64,000 nt of DNA, from positions 496,001 through 560,000 of the forward strand of contig CM074700.1 of NCBI GenBank assembly GCA_037367355.1. The letters are read 5' to 3'. Shown here in pieces: positions 21,060 to 32,853 of the stretch; position 1 is the first letter of the stretch, and every line of letters begins with the position of its first letter. Origin of the DNA: Neoscytalidium dimidiatum. Taxonomy: Eukaryota; Ascomycota; Dothideomycetes; Botryosphaeriales; Botryosphaeriaceae. Under the pieces are notes generated by a model that searched no databases, had not been told where the DNA came from, and was given only the letters and a program-made list of their open reading frames with translations. The position numbers were made by a program, and so were the translations under genes.

Positions 21060-23718
21060 GGAGACTTTTCCTATCTTGGCTGGTCAGTTCATATGTTGCG
21101 CTTATAGTATGATGCAAGTATGGTCGGCTCACTTTTGTTGTTGTCGTCGTCGAGGTGTGGTGATAGGGAAGGTGGGGCAAGGCTATCTTAGGTCAAGTCT
21201 TTTGCGCGCACGGCACGTGGATCATTTAAGCGAGATGGCTTGGCACACGTGTAAGATAACGACTTTCTAGTTTTCTTAGTGACCGTCACCTTGGTAACGA
21301 ATATGGGAGTGTTGACATTTGAGATGTTTGGGTTTGACATTATAGTCCATCGGGTGGCGTCAGATATAGCAATCACGTGTAGTCCCCTGACTCATATGAA
21401 CAGCGCCTTCTTTCACTCATTGTCCTCAAGGAAGCGGAAGTAGTGCTCGATTGCTACGTACCTTACACTTTGGACCTTCGGCCCTACGCTCCTGCTCAAG
21501 TGACAAGCGAGCCTGTCGTAGCGTAGCTGGGGATTAATATGATGGTGGAAAAGAGAAGGGGGGGAGGGGATGGTTGCCAGTACAGCGGCGGGAGAGATTT
21601 GATTGTTCACGCTCTTGAAAATTCACTTTAGAAGACGGCACCCCGAGTTCCCGAAAATGGTTTCACTTTTTCCTGAAATCCGCTTTGTGGTGTGAATGTC
21701 TACATTCAGGATGAACTCTTAGACATCATGAATAATACGCCCTTTCAAGATCAAACGCCTTAGATGAGCTTGAGTCGTTCAACCCTGAGTTCCCGGAGAC
21801 AATGCCAGATAGTGCAGCGTCACTGTCTTCGAAGACATGTTAGCACTAACCATAGATCGGCGGTAGAGCTTCTGATGACTTACTTTGTGGGGCAAAGAAC
21901 TTAACGACTCCAACTGGTCTGATGTCGTTGTTACGATATATCTCAATTCCAGGTAGGCAAGGTCCTTGGCCATCCCATTAAGGCCACTTTCCGGTGGCCC
22001 TGATTGGGAACATATTGCCTCTCGTAACGTTTTCAAAATATCTGATGCTGATTTGATCTTCTTGGGACCAGTCCCTTGTGCCTGCAGGGCTCTCAGGTGG
22101 TATAACAACGAAAGAGATGAGGGTACAGAAAGCGCATGTGGCAAGATACAGACTGACGAGCGGCAGACAAAACAACAAGTCTACGTTTGAATCTGGGTGG
22201 TGCTGCCACAGGCCTCTCAGCAGGACTTTCCAGTGTTGGCAGACTGGGGCTTGCTGGGACGATTCTGGATCAGCCATATCCTGTATCATTGATTGTAGAA
22301 CAGCTTGACGAGATGGCTGATTAACAACTCTTGGTCTTGGTGACTGATCGGAGAAATCTTTTGTCGTTAGATGCGCGTTGTGTCGAGAGAGAGTATTGGG
22401 CGCGATGCAAGGCTGAGATGTAGGTAAGCGCCAAGAACAGCGACCAAGAAAATTGTTTTACGGAACCTTCCTTTGAGCACTGTTTTGCCTGTGGACGTCG
22501 AAGAGAAGAAAGCTATCTATCTTATATCATCTACCGTATTTGAGGTAGCAATCCCCTTTTACGTCTGTTCGTTGCATCTCACGATCAACAAAATTTACTG
22601 TCTTGATGTTCTTGGCTGCCACTGGAAATTGGCCGTTTTAGAGGCCTCGAATAGGAAGAACAGTTACTGGGGTAGATACTCGTATCTTGACGCAGATCAT
22701 TATGCGGTCAAGTAAGGGAGGTGTTGAGTGCAGCAGAGTGGAATTCCGACAATATTTTAACCAACGGGACTCTCGTTGCACCACGAGTATTTTACCGGAT
22801 TCGGGACTATATAGCTTAAAGGCTTCGTGGTGAGGATACATCCTCACTCGGAGCTGCTAACTCTTATTTTGTACTATTCCGCGCATCCATCATCACAAAG
22901 ATGCACTTGAGGCCATCTGGTGCTGACCGAATCATGGTATAGAAGGGGAAGACCCTTATACCATTTAGGCACTACAGGGGGCTGATGTAGAGTCGTTTCC
23001 GACCCTTTGCCGTAGGTTTGCCTTCAAAACATCATCAGCAGCTCCAATAGCATGTTGCTCTGGCTCTGCGGGTTGGGGCGCAATTGAACTGCTCTACCGC
23101 GGCCTCAAGCAGGCGACAGAATCTGGTGATGATACGATAAAAATGAGTACTTTGTAATCGCGATTCAATGACAACCCTACAGGTCCCGAGGCACTGGTAC
23201 GGTACATGCAAGAGAGAGCCTTACCTGATATCGTGTGATAGGATGTAGATCCTTAATGATGGCTTTTGAAACCATTTTTCAGGCGGCTAACTCGCGAGGA
23301 GCGTAAATTAGTCGGTTCAGCGCAGTACTAGCGATAAGGTATCCTGCCCTTCCAACTGGCTATTCGTACCTTGTTGCTGCTGCCTGCTGCGTGAGCAGAG
23401 ATTCGTTAAGCATTAGTAACTGCAGGATTGACAACTGGATTCACTTCACCTGCAGACATGGGCAAAAACAAAGGCACATCGGCCTCATTCTCACCCGAGT
23501 GGGGGCCAAAAATGGGCATTACGAAGACATCGGCTAATTCACCGCTCCAGAACGCCCAAACGCCTCCTTGAAGACCGCGCGGCGGAAGCAAACGCCCCTT
23601 GCAGCCCCCACCCGCTGTCCTCGCGCCCTCCATTGCAGGTATTCCCTCTCAGTCAATACACCCTAGCTTTTCCCGCTGCTGTGGCGCTCCATCGCGCTAG
23701 CGCCCAGCCAAGTTGACT
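21060..23718. other. Gene-poor stretch of 2.6 kb
   Basis: No recognised gene. The 5' part contains the promoter of gene B. A minus frame at 21978-22289 is described separately. Some text near 21480-21600 is purine-rich (GAAGGGGGGGAGGGG). The segment 23400-23718 is the promoter of the transcription-factor-like gene. Confidence 0.4.
21978..22289 (-). CDS. Hypothetical 103-aa protein with one membrane segment
   Basis: The frame opens with MIQDMADPESSQQAP, has one hydrophobic stretch of about 25 residues (LFCLPLVSLYLATCAFCTLI) and a polar tail. No domain is recognised, there is no homolog in the window, and no clear promoter or splice sites. It may be a chance frame or one exon of a decayed gene. 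Confidence 0.2.
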   Translation of the reverse strand: MIQDMADPESSQQAPVCQHWKVLLRGLWQHHPDSNVDLLFCLPLVSLYLATCAFCTLISFVVIPPESPAGTRDWSQEDQISIRYFENVTRGNMFPIRATGKWP

Positions 23719-25741
23719 ATGTCTCAACCACAACCACAGCAACACCACCGCCTCAAACCGCGCAGACGCGGCAAACCAGACCGCCTCAACATCGTCCTCT
23801 ACTCCGACTCCATCCCGCCAAACATCGAGTCTGCATATTGCACCTCGTCTTCTGCGACGAACAACAGTAACGAGAATGCGAGTAGCAGCAACAGCAACAG
23901 CAGCAGCCATGCAGGCAACAGCAACTCGCGCCTGCTCTTCGTCGAGGTGCGCGGCCCGCAAGGCAAGCGGCGGCGGACGCTGCTGTACGACCGGTCGGCG
24001 CGCGAGCTGAAGAGCCACGTCATGCTGGTGACGAACGAAGACAAGCGGCAGCGACGACGACGACGGCGGCGGCGGCGGATAGCCGGCGATGGATCGGTCG
24101 TAGAAGAAGAAGAAGAAGAAGTAGAGTTCGAAGACGCAGGCGATCCCGGAGCTCTGATCGAAGTCGCGCTGTCGCACGTCCCACGACGCTCCGGCATCAT
24201 CTCGGACATCGGCCAGCGGTACGTCGATCCTTTTGATGCGCTGCCCGTACAGGGCACGCCGGAGTTGCACGCTGCTATGAGGTACTGTAGGTAAGCTTGG
24301 TTCGTGGACATCTGGGGGCTGGTGGCTGATGGGTGTGAGCGAGTAGATTTTGAGAATTATCCGGGCGTCACGCCCCTGACGGATGGTATGTAAAGTATCT
24401 TTATTCCTGTTCTCATATCTTGCCCTGCATGCGCGTAGGTTTGGCTTCACTGGAACTATCTACTGATGAACCCACAGACACGCTCGTCTGCCACAGCAAC
24501 ACGTACCAGCGTGAGCGCGTACAGTGGAGCCAGGTGCAGTTCAGCTTCTGCCAGGGCCTGCGCGCCAGCTACTACGTCATCCTGTTCGCCTGGCAGCTGA
24601 TGAAGGACCTGGCCGCGGAACGCAAGGACATGAGCTTCCTGACGCGCACGTACTGGTCCTGGGTCCTGCAGACCGTCCGCGAGGACATGCCCATCGGCAA
24701 GACCGGCCTCGACATCCCGGAATCCTACATCGGCGTCGTCGGCGGCCTAGCCGCCGCGCAGGTAAAGAAACCAAAACCCCCCCCCCCTCTACCTACCTAC
24801 CTACCTACCTACCTACCTATCCATCACCCCCGAAGTCGATATCGCTGACACGCTCGCTCGCCCCTCACCACCAGACCTGGTGCGGCGACTGGGACGAGTC
24901 CCGCCGCCACATCCGCGCCGTCCTCGCCCTCGTCGCCGCCCGCGGCGGCCTCGACACCTTCTGCCCCATCGCCCGCCGCTCCCTCAAATGGGTCGAGTAC
25001 CACCCGTGCGCCGCGCTGCTGCTGGCCCCCGCGCTGCCCCCGCTGCCGCAGCGGCGCCCCCTACCCGCCGACCTCGCCGGCATGGCGCGCGCCGCCCACG
25101 CGCGCTCCATGGCCTGGCTGCCCCCGCGCTTCGCCGGCTCGCCCCTCGACGCCGTCGTCCGCCAGCTGCACGAGGCCAGCGTCGGCCTGTCCGCTGGGTG
25201 CCCGCAGGCGCTCGTGGCCGGAGTGGTGGATGATGTCGAGCACGCCTTGCTGGAGGAGCTGGCGCGGTGGATGAAGGACAGGGCGCCTGCTACGGCTGCG
25301 GATGCTGGGGTTGAGCTGGTGTATGGCGCGGTGCTGAATGCGGCGCAGACGTATGTGTGGGGCGCGTTCACGGCGTTGAAGAAGGAGGCGGCGCTGTACG
25401 CGCTCTTCGTTGCGAGGCTGAGGGAGGCCTTGGAGGTGCCGCGCTTGCTCGAGACGTGGGCTGCGGCGACGCCGGTGGAGGTGCTGCTATGGGTGCTGTT
25501 TGTGGGGTGGACGGTGGCGTCGCAGCAGAGCGGTGATGTGGCGGGGGCGATCCCGGCGGCGATGTGGTTTATGGAGAGGACGTTCGAGGTTATGGAGGCT
25601 TTGAGGGTGAGGGATAAGGACGAGTTGTGCGTGGTGTTGCAGTATTTTCCGTGGAGGGACCAGTTCTTTCGTGAACCTTGTACGATGTTGTGGAATGCTT
25701 TTAGCACTAGGGAGACTCTGCAAATAAGACAGAAGTGGTAA
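23719..25741 (+). CDS. Fungal-specific transcription-factor-like protein without zinc cluster (about 572 aa)
   Basis: Exons 23719-24286, 24478-24761 and 24875-25741 join in frame. The ATG at 23719 is preferred. The N-terminus has low-complexity Asn/Ser, a ten-residue Arg run and a Glu run. The segment SHVPRRSGIISDIGQRYVDPFDALP followed by HSNTYQRERVQW in exon 2 is the usual beginning of the Fungal_trans_2 regulatory region (PF11951), and the C-terminus has the WTVASQQS and PWRDQFFREP-like helices of that family. No Zn2Cys6 cluster is present, as in many members. It is probably nuclear; the Arg run could serve as nuclear localisation signal. Target genes cannot be inferred; the GH28 gene lies downstream on the same strand. 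Confidence 0.8.
24779..24828. repeat. Poly-C and (CTAC)n microsatellite in an intron
   Basis: Intron 2 of the transcription-factor-like gene holds a C run followed by about ten CTAC units. It lies between donor and branch site, so length changes could affect splicing. Confidence 0.85.
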
Positions 25742-26866
25742 TGCGGTTGAGAGGAATATTTGACGCTACGCGGAACCTACTGAGTGACTAAATCAGGTAG
25801 ACTGTCGGAGAACGTTAAGGAAGGGTAAAGGACAATATTCTAACAGTGTATTCTGAGGGGGGCACTCCCTCTGATCCACATGGTTGGTTATCCTGTCACT
25901 CGTAGTTCTGTCTGACCAAGATTTATGATGGAGTTCGGGCCGTCAGGACTTTCGCATGACTCGCTTAGTGCGAGTTTAGGCCATCAGTGAAGGGTATCTC
26001 GGTGTACATCAGTTCATGCCGAGCTTCGGAGGAGTTTGAAAGCCGTATGTCAAACAAGAGATGACCGCATGATGCTCTGGAAAGTAGACCGTTGGGAGCT
26101 TTAGATACTCTGTTGAGTCTTCGGGTTAACTAAGTGACCAGTACTGATCAATGATACCTTAAGTTGAAACCAGTCGGAACAAACCCAACTGGTCCTCAAG
26201 CAACGATGTAACATCCGCACTCGGCACTGCTCTTCTGCAAGAAAAGTATTTTCTTCTTACCTCACCTTCCACATACAATCTACAAGTTCGGGAATCTCGG
26301 CGCCATCTTACTTGGCAAAAATCAAGAAACGCGCAACGGAAAAGCTTTGGCGAGGATGGGAGGAAGGTTAGCCGTGAATTTGTCGGAATCTTTTACGGCA
26401 TTTGGGTCGGCTCAAATTTCTTCGGCTATTGAGGCCGAAGAGCAAAATCCGGAGCCCCACGCAAATATCCCACTGCACGTTCGTGCGCTGATCCCCCGGC
26501 TGAGGACAAGAAGCCACAAGGCTTGTCCTCTGCATCACGACTTACCTTCTACGCTGTCCTTATATGAGCGGAGGACGGCCTAGACGACGAAATTTTGAGC
26601 CTCGGAGACAAAACCCCACGATTCCCCGCTTATGCCTCCATATTGCGCTTTATACCCCAATCTTTCGTCCGCCGGAGTTTTGTCCTTTTCGGCATCCCGA
26701 GATCAGCAAGAAAATACCGCTAACTCCACAAATCCATCTCCAGTGACGCAATAAGGGACCATTGCATCTTCCACTACGTTGCGGTTTACTCCCAACTGTG
26801 AACATAAAGATGGCCACAAGGCGCGCAGTTTTTGCAGGGCAGGTGCTCTTTCTCCAGTCAGCAGTC
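25742..26866. promoter_or_regulatory. Intergenic region and promoter of the GH28 gene
   Basis: No gene is seen. The 300 bp upstream of 26867 contain GC-box-like CCCCGGCTGAGG near 26494 and several CGGAG/CTCCG triplets that zinc-cluster or CreA-type regulators could use, plus a TTTATACCCC element near 26650. Specific regulation is inference. Confidence 0.35.
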
Positions 26867-28324
26867 ATGTTCAGGACGCTCCTTGCGGCACTTCACGTGC
26901 CTGCCCTCGTTTTCTCCGTGCCGACCCAAGGGATCTTCCAGGAGAACACTTGCGTGGTCCAACCAGGCCCCAATGGCACTGACTCAGCGCCCGCAATTGT
27001 CGAAGCATTCCGCAAGTGCGGCCATAACGACGCCGCCAACCGCGGAAAAGTTGTCTTCCTGAACGAGACGTATACAATCAAGTCCGTTCTGAACACGACT
27101 GGCCTCAGCAACGTCGATGTCGATATCCAGGGAACCCTTCTTTGGGATAAAAACATCCCGTACTGGCTCAACCACTCGCTTCCTGTCGGCTACCAGAACC
27201 AGTCCAGCGCTTGGCTGTTTGGCGGCGAAAACGTGAGGTGGGATGGTCATGGCTATGGAACACTTGATGGCAATGGTCAAGTCTGGTATGACTTTGTGAA
27301 CGGAACGAACAACTACCCTGGCCGCCCACATTCCATCACCATCACGGGCACCAAGGACAGCCTCTTTGAGGGCACTCGCTTCGTACAAAGTCAGATGTGG
27401 TAAGTGTTAAAACAGAATCTCCGTCTCAGTGGTGTACTAAGTTGCCTTATTCAGGACCATGACCGTCATCCACTCGGAGAACATTCTCTTGCAAGATATA
27501 TATGTCAATAGCACCGACACCAAGCAAGCAGTCGGCTTTGACTTCTCCTCCCTCAACGTAAGCCCAACAAATGACCCTGTTCGCTAAACGAAGACTCACC
27601 AGCATGCAAATAGACCGACGGTGCAGACACCGTCTACGCCAACAACATCACCTTCCGCCGCTGGATCGTCGACAACGGCGATGACTCCATCGCCATGAAG
27701 GCCAACAGCACCAACATCCTCATCGAGGACTGCGAATTCCACACCGGCCTCGGCGTCGCCATCGGCAGTATCAGCCAATACAGTGGGTCCACCCCGACCC
27801 TCACCCCCTACCCAAACCCCCACACTAACACCAACCTTCCAGACGGCGTCTACGAAACCATCGAAAACGTGACCGCGCGCAACATCAGGATCAACAACAT
27901 GCGCTACGGCGTGTACGTCAAGACGTGGACGGGCATCTCGAAGGGCTACCCGCCCAACGGCGGCGGCGGCGGCCTCGGCCACGCCGCCAACATGACCTTT
28001 GCCGACTTCGCGCTCAACAACGCGTCCGGCATCTTCGCCGTCACCCAGTGCACCAGCTACAACGACGCCTCCGGCGACTGCGGCACCAGCGAGTTCAACA
28101 TCCGCGACCTCCGCATCGCCAACTGGACCGGCACCACCACCAGCGACGTGGTCGCGAGCATCCAGTGCAGCGCTGCGAGCCCGTGCACGGGGATCAGCAT
28201 CGAGGGCGTCGATTTGCTGGATACCGTGAATGCCACCAGTCCGGTGAATTATCTGTGCGATAGCGTGGTGGAGCCGACGGGCTTCAATTGCACGGGCCCG
28301 CCGTGGGAGGAGAACAACAGGTGA
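26867..28324 (+). CDS. Secreted GH28 glycoside hydrolase, exo-pectinase type (428 aa)
   Basis: Exons 26867-27399, 27455-27557, 27614-27782 and 27843-28324 with introns of 55-60 nt. The start at 26867 is chosen because it gives a signal peptide (MFRTLLAALHVPALVF); an in-frame ATG 35 codons upstream would bury it. The right-handed parallel beta-helix family GH28 is shown by NTDG (formed across the exon 2/3 junction), NGDDSIAMK, AIGSISQYNGVYE and YVKTWTG. These supply the catalytic Asp residues. The canonical His of G-H-G appears as Leu here, and the KTWTG block is shared by exopolygalacturonases and rhamnogalacturonan rhamnohydrolases, so an exo-acting enzyme on pectin side or end groups is likelier than endopolygalacturonase. 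Many N-glycosylation sequons fit secretion. Confidence 0.88.
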
Positions 28325-29183
28325 GGGCGTGTGGGGGAGTATAGAGCTACGTAGATGATAGAACGCCTTCAAAAGGTAGCATCTTTTTTCGTCCTCATAG
28401 TGACTTGAAATCGTATTTGAAGAATGTTCCAAATGAGATATCATGAGATCAAGGCCCCTTGAGATTTTGTGATGACCTGATTGCTATTTTAAGATATCTG
28501 TTGCTAAGTGTCTGGCTGTATCGAACGATCCGGCCGAGTTGTCAGCGCGGACAGGATCAAAAGAATTCCCCAGTTCGACAAGACATAGTCCCTGTTGTGC
28601 GAGGCGACCCATCTCCTATGGTCATTCAAGCATTGGCAATGCCGTCGTATCTATCTCTCCAATTCTTTGACGCCCTTCGATACGCGCGCAGCTGGGCAGA
28701 ACTGCAACACCCTGGCTAACCTAGCTAGGGAGGGTATGGCAAGGGATGGATTGACCGGGCTATAAGGTCTGCTCACTGGAAAGACCATTATAGTCTTACT
28801 TTTGGGGCTCGACTGCCAGCTGGCGGGCCGCTCTAGCTGCTCATCGATGTCTGGTTGTAAAGCGCAAAAGATATTTCTATCCCAGCATCCGCAGCACAAA
28901 ACATCGTAAATCGAACTGCAGCAGTCGTCCGGGCGCGAATCCACACAATATGGTTGAACTTCCCCGTCCGGACGGCTGCTTCAACTCCGGACGAGCAATT
29001 TTGCGTGTTGGGTTTACCATCGATACTACTCAGCCTGTTATCTAATACGGAGCAAAATGTAGCGTCTCTTTAACACTGCTATGCTCTCAGCCCAAGTAGG
29101 CATCGACCATAAATCACAAAAGGTATGTATAGAGAAAGCGACATTAATAGATTGAAGACTGTAATTTCTCCACATCGATAATC
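28325..29183. other. Intergenic, no gene seen
   Basis: Holds the 3' end of the GH28 gene. A minus frame at 28651-28944 with a cysteine-rich start was examined and not accepted. Confidence 0.4.
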
Positions 29184-29423
29184 TCAGTCAGAGTCAGTAT
29201 CCACCATCACATCATTCCTTTCCTGCTCCAAAGTGCCCACAATGAATCCCATACTCTCACTAACTGCCAATTGCGGGGAGAACTGCCTCCCCTCCGCCCA
29301 ACCCGTCCCTTTCACGGCCTTCATATTCATATCCGCCGCTTTCCACAGATCTTCCAGCTGCTTCCCGCTCACACATCCGAGCCAATCGTACTGTGCAATC
29401 CTCCTGCCTTCTACCTTTGCCAC
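29184..29423 (-). CDS. Hypothetical 79-aa frame
   Basis: A compact frame (MAKVEGRRIAQYDWLGCVSGKQL..., ending MVDTDSD) without recognised domain. It sits downstream of the decayed dehydrogenase and could be a 3' exon of an unrelated small gene. Support is weak: length and acidic C-terminus only. Confidence 0.2.
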   Translation of the reverse strand: MAKVEGRRIAQYDWLGCVSGKQLEDLWKAADMNMKAVKGTGWAEGRQFSPQLAVSESMGFIVGTLEQERNDVMVDTDSD

Positions 29424-29771
29424 CTTAAGAATCGCTGTCAGAAGTACCCCGGCTCGATGCGCGCGATGGTGACGTCGAGAAGGGCGTTCAGTTCAGGACA
29501 GGAACGTCCATTTGGCATGTAGGCGAAGGAGTAGCATAAGACCAAAAGGAGTGATAGAAGTACCAAAAGCACACGATAATACATGCATGGGGTGCTTCGG
29601 TGGTACGGCCAGTGGACTACGACTCTTTAGAAGGTCCAGGGGATGTTCACAATCAAACATAAGCAGCAGATCCAGTAGTTGGCTCCATGAGGGTTGGTAT
29701 TCATGAATGGTATTCAGTGTTGCACTTCGAGGCTATCTCTCCCATGCCTACTTGCATGACTGGCCAAATGA

Positions 29772-30100
29772 CTAAGCCAAGACTATAAGCGAGTACTCAC
29801 GCCCTTCCCTACTACAACGGTAATCCCGAACGGCGCGACCTCCTTCCGTAACGGGCCCATGTAGAAGGCGAGGGCCACATCCGTCGCGCAACAGATTCTG
29901 CCGGCGGACACGCCAGACCAGCCACCGAGGCGGTACCGGAGCGCTGGCGACGCACGCGCAGGAGACCGGAGCGGAGGAGGACGAGGGGTCCGTGGACATG
30001 GGTTTGGCAGACGCTGTGAACATCTTCGACGCTATTTGTCGTGCTAGTGTGCGGAGACCGGGTCAGTGTGGCGCGTACCTGCTCGTTGATGCAACCTTCA
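29772..30100 (-). pseudogene. Short-chain dehydrogenase relic
   Basis: The minus strand reads HGPLVLLRSGLLRVRRQRSGTASVAG, matching the central strand of the neighbouring dehydrogenases (FGQLAVLRAVVPTMRARRAGTIANLG), then after a frame change FYMGPLRKEVAPFGITVVV, matching the segment after the catalytic Lys (YTESLRAELAPFGVRVTCV). The Y-x3-K motif itself is not intact. It is best read as a fourth, decayed member of the tandem SDR group that follows. Its limits are uncertain. Confidence 0.5.
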
Positions 30101-30487
30101 TGATTATTATCTGGGCCAGAGTAAAGCTTGGCGGTCGTCAATTGAACTTTCTGCATGACGGTGATGCAGACGAATGAATGTCTCGGAGCTTCGGTAGCAG
30201 AGGCAGAGCCCTTCGGACGCGCAGTGAGGTAATATGCGAAGCCATTGTAAGATAGATATTCGTGCCGCTGAATACCGGCACTAGATGGCGCTACCACCTT
30301 AAGGTTGTAGTCCCCTATGAAACAAGTTCTACGATACCTGCAAATGGCCGGTTTTCAACTCCGGTCCGCCAAGGGATATGTCATGGGAGACTTAAGAGAA
30401 CAGATTCCTGCTCATTACAATGGACCTGGTGCAGCAAGGAAACCTCGTTCTTCATCTCGAGACAATCACAAGAGCCCCAAAAACACA

Positions 30488-31512
30488 ATGGCTCGGGTCT
30501 GGCTGATTACAGGCTGCTCGTCCGGCTTCGGCAGGGCGATCGCGCTGGCGGCGGCGGCGCACGGCGACAAAGTCGTGGCCACGGCGCGCGACGTCTCGAA
30601 GCTCGAGGACCTGCGCCCGCGCGGCATTGTCACCAAAAGGCTCGACGTGCTGTCTTCGGATGCCGAAATCCAGGCCGTCGTGGATGACGTCCGCGCCACG
30701 GTCGGCGACATCGACGTCCTTGTCAACAACGCGGGCTACATCCTGGTCGGCGCCATCGAAGAGTGCAGGTAAGCCATCATGCGGCGTCATTTGCTCGCAT
30801 CAGAGCCTTGTTTCCCATGCAGCACTCCTTCCTTTTTTTTTTTTCCTTCCCCATGCTATACAAACCTCCCCAGACGTCCTCTGCTGCTGCCGAGAGAAAA
30901 GAAAAGCACAAGCTGACAGACGGGAACAGCGCGCAGGAGATAGAGCGCCAATTCGCGACCAACGTCTTCGGGCAGCTCGCGGTCCTCCGCGCGGTGGTGC
31001 CGACGATGCGCGCGCGGCGGGCCGGCACCATCGCCAACCTGGGCTCGATCGGCGGCTGGCAGGGCTCGGCGGCGGCGGGCGTCTACTGCGCGACCAAGGC
31101 CGCCGTCGCCATCTACACCGAGTCGCTGCGCGCGGAGCTGGCGCCCTTCGGCGTGCGCGTCACCTGCGTCGAGCCGGGCTACTTCCGCACCAGCCTGCTG
31201 GACGTCGGGGGGCCGTCGGGCCGCAAGGCGGTCGCGCGCCGGACCGTGGCCGAGCTCGACGCCGTGGAGGGGTCGGCCGTGGCGGCGGCGCTGGCGGCGT
31301 ACAACAAGAGGCAGCCCGGCGATCCGGACAAGGGCGCGCGCGTCATCGTGCACGCCCTCACCGGGTCCGGGCCGTGCGCGGGGAGAGAGCTGCCTCCGAG
31401 GCTGGCGTTGGGGAGGGATGCGGTGGGGTTCATCGGCGAGGCGTTGGAGAGGAATCGCCGGGATTTGGCGGCGTGGAAGGACGTGGTGTCGCAGACTGGT
31501 TGTGATGAGTAG
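30488..31512 (+). CDS. Short-chain dehydrogenase/reductase 1 (287 aa)
   Basis: Exon 30488-30768 and exon 30930-31512 are joined by a 161-nt intron with CTGAC branch site. A classical SDR: Rossmann glycine motif TGCSSGFG at residues 8-15, NNAG at about 80-83, catalytic Ser in NLGSIGG and Y-x3-K (YCATK). It would oxidise an alcohol or reduce a carbonyl with NAD(P)(H); Arg after the second strand (ATARD) favours NADP. Length fits the 250-300 aa norm. Substrate unknown. It is the first of three intact SDR genes in 3.5 kb, and all share about the same intron position or lack it, so tandem duplication is likely. Confidence 0.9.
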
Positions 31513-31995
31513 AAGGTTCCGTCGCTGCCGAGCCGCGGTTGGGAATGCCATCATCTGGTAGGGGAACGAAATGTTTCCAAATACAGCTTTGATCAGTTTT
31601 GAACGCCGGAGTGCGATTTGTGACCGCATTTGGCCGGGATTCAAGATACCAACACGTCCATCCCGTGCGACTTCTTTACGCTTCATGACTTCAACATGGC
31701 ACCCCCACCCATTATCTTGAAAAAGAGTGAAGATGACCTTCAAGCAGCACACTTTTCTCAGGGCTTTGACAAAAGAGCCAGCTGAAAACGCACTGATCAG
31801 TACTCCGGTCTATCTTGAATGCTCTGTGCCACAGATTACTGCCGGCCTCAAAAACTCTGTTGATTGCTCAACATGTACGTACAAGATGCAGGCGGCAACT
31901 CTGCAGACTGACCGGGCACGAAAAGGTGGATGGGACTGGCTTTCAATCAAGCGTCAAATGCTGCTGTCAAATTCATTTTTTGGTGTCTATCTGAA
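31513..31995. terminator. Convergent 3' region between SDR 1 and SDR 2
   Basis: A 483-bp spacer between two convergent stop codons. No gene is seen. Confidence 0.35.
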
Positions 31996-32853
31996 CTACT
32001 TGTGGTCGCTCAGGGCACTGATGGAGCGCCACTCATTGACGACATCGATGGTGGCCTGGGCCGACTTCGCGATCTCGGTGCTGGCGTCGCTGCCCAGCGG
32101 CAGGAAGGGCGGGAGTTCGCGGCCCTCGGCGACGCCGGACGAGGTGACGACGTCGTAGATGACCTCGGCGCCCTTCCGGGGGTCGCCGAGCTGGGCGCCG
32201 TGGAAGGCGGCGAAGTTGGCGTCGTTGGTCTTGTTGAGCTCGGCGTAGTCGGGCAGGCGCTGGTCGGGCGTGGTCTTCGCGATGTTGGCCTGCGGGTTGA
32301 GCAGCTCGGTGCGGAAGAAGCCCGGCTCGACCAGCGTGTGGCGGATGCCCAGGTGCTCGACCTCGCCGGCCAGGCCGATGCCCAGCCAGCGCAGCGCCGC
32401 CTTGGACGCGTTGTACAGGTTGCAGCCGGGCATCGGGTACCAGGCGGCCATGGAGCCGATGGTGACGAGGGTGCCGGACCGCTTGCTGCGCAGGTGCGGC
32501 AGCACGGCGCGGTAGACGTTGAGCGGGCCCAAGACGTTGGCCTGGAACTGCCGCTCGGCCTCGGAGGCGGGCACTTCCTCCAGCATGCCCGTCTGCACGT
32601 ACGCTGCGTTGTTGACCACGATGTCGACGGTGCCGTGGATCGCGATGATGTCGTTGATGGCAGCTTGCACCTTGGGCAGCGGCTCGTTGTGGTCCAGGCG
32701 TGCCGGAGTGATGCCTTTGGACCTGAGGTGCTCCAATTTCTGGGGCGAGCGCGTGGCTGCGACGACCTTGTCGCCACGGGCAGCCGCGACGAGCGAGAGC
32801 TCCAGGCCGAAGCCCGACGAGGCGCCGGTGATGAGCCAGACGCGGGGAGCCAT
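31996..32853 (-). CDS. Short-chain dehydrogenase/reductase 2 (285 aa, intronless)
   Basis: One uninterrupted frame starting MAPRVWLITGASSGFG, with NNAAY in place of NNAG, catalytic Ser in TIGSMAAW and YNASK as Y-x3-K. The region after the second beta strand (ATRSPQKL) again suggests NADP. It lies divergent to SDR 3 with a 236-bp shared promoter and convergent to SDR 1. Lack of the intron present in its neighbours at the NNAG-E-E-x region points to intron loss or an independent origin. Cytoplasmic; substrate unknown. Confidence 0.92.
   Translation of the reverse strand: MAPRVWLITGASSGFGLELSLVAAARGDKVVAATRSPQKLEHLRSKGITPARLDHNEPLPKVQAAINDIIAIHGTVDIVVNNAAYVQTGMLEEVPASEAERQFQANVLGPLNVYRAVLPHLRSKRSGTLVTIGSMAAWYPMPGCNLYNASKAALRWLGIGLAGEVEHLGIRHTLVEPGFFRTELLNPQANIAKTTPDQRLPDYAELNKTNDANFAAFHGAQLGDPRKGAEVIYDVVTSSGVAEGRELPPFLPLGSDASTEIAKSAQATIDVVNEWRSISALSDHK

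Noticed and set aside
25061..25243. Several long frames antisense or out of frame in GC-rich genes (25, 28, 31-34 and 43 kb)
   Set aside because: They are products of strong third-position GC bias, which removes stops in other frames. They carry no domain and overlap well-supported exons.
28651..28944. A minus frame starting with a cysteine-rich stretch
   Set aside because: There is no promoter, signal peptide or homology, and the cysteines are confined to the first 30 residues. It is likely a chance frame.
31791..31804. CACTGATCAGTACT shared with the LTR of element 1 (6101-6114)
   Set aside because: It is one 14-mer built of small palindromes, with no further similarity around it. It is not enough to call a solo LTR. 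A looser resemblance near 26135-26160 was set aside for the same reason.
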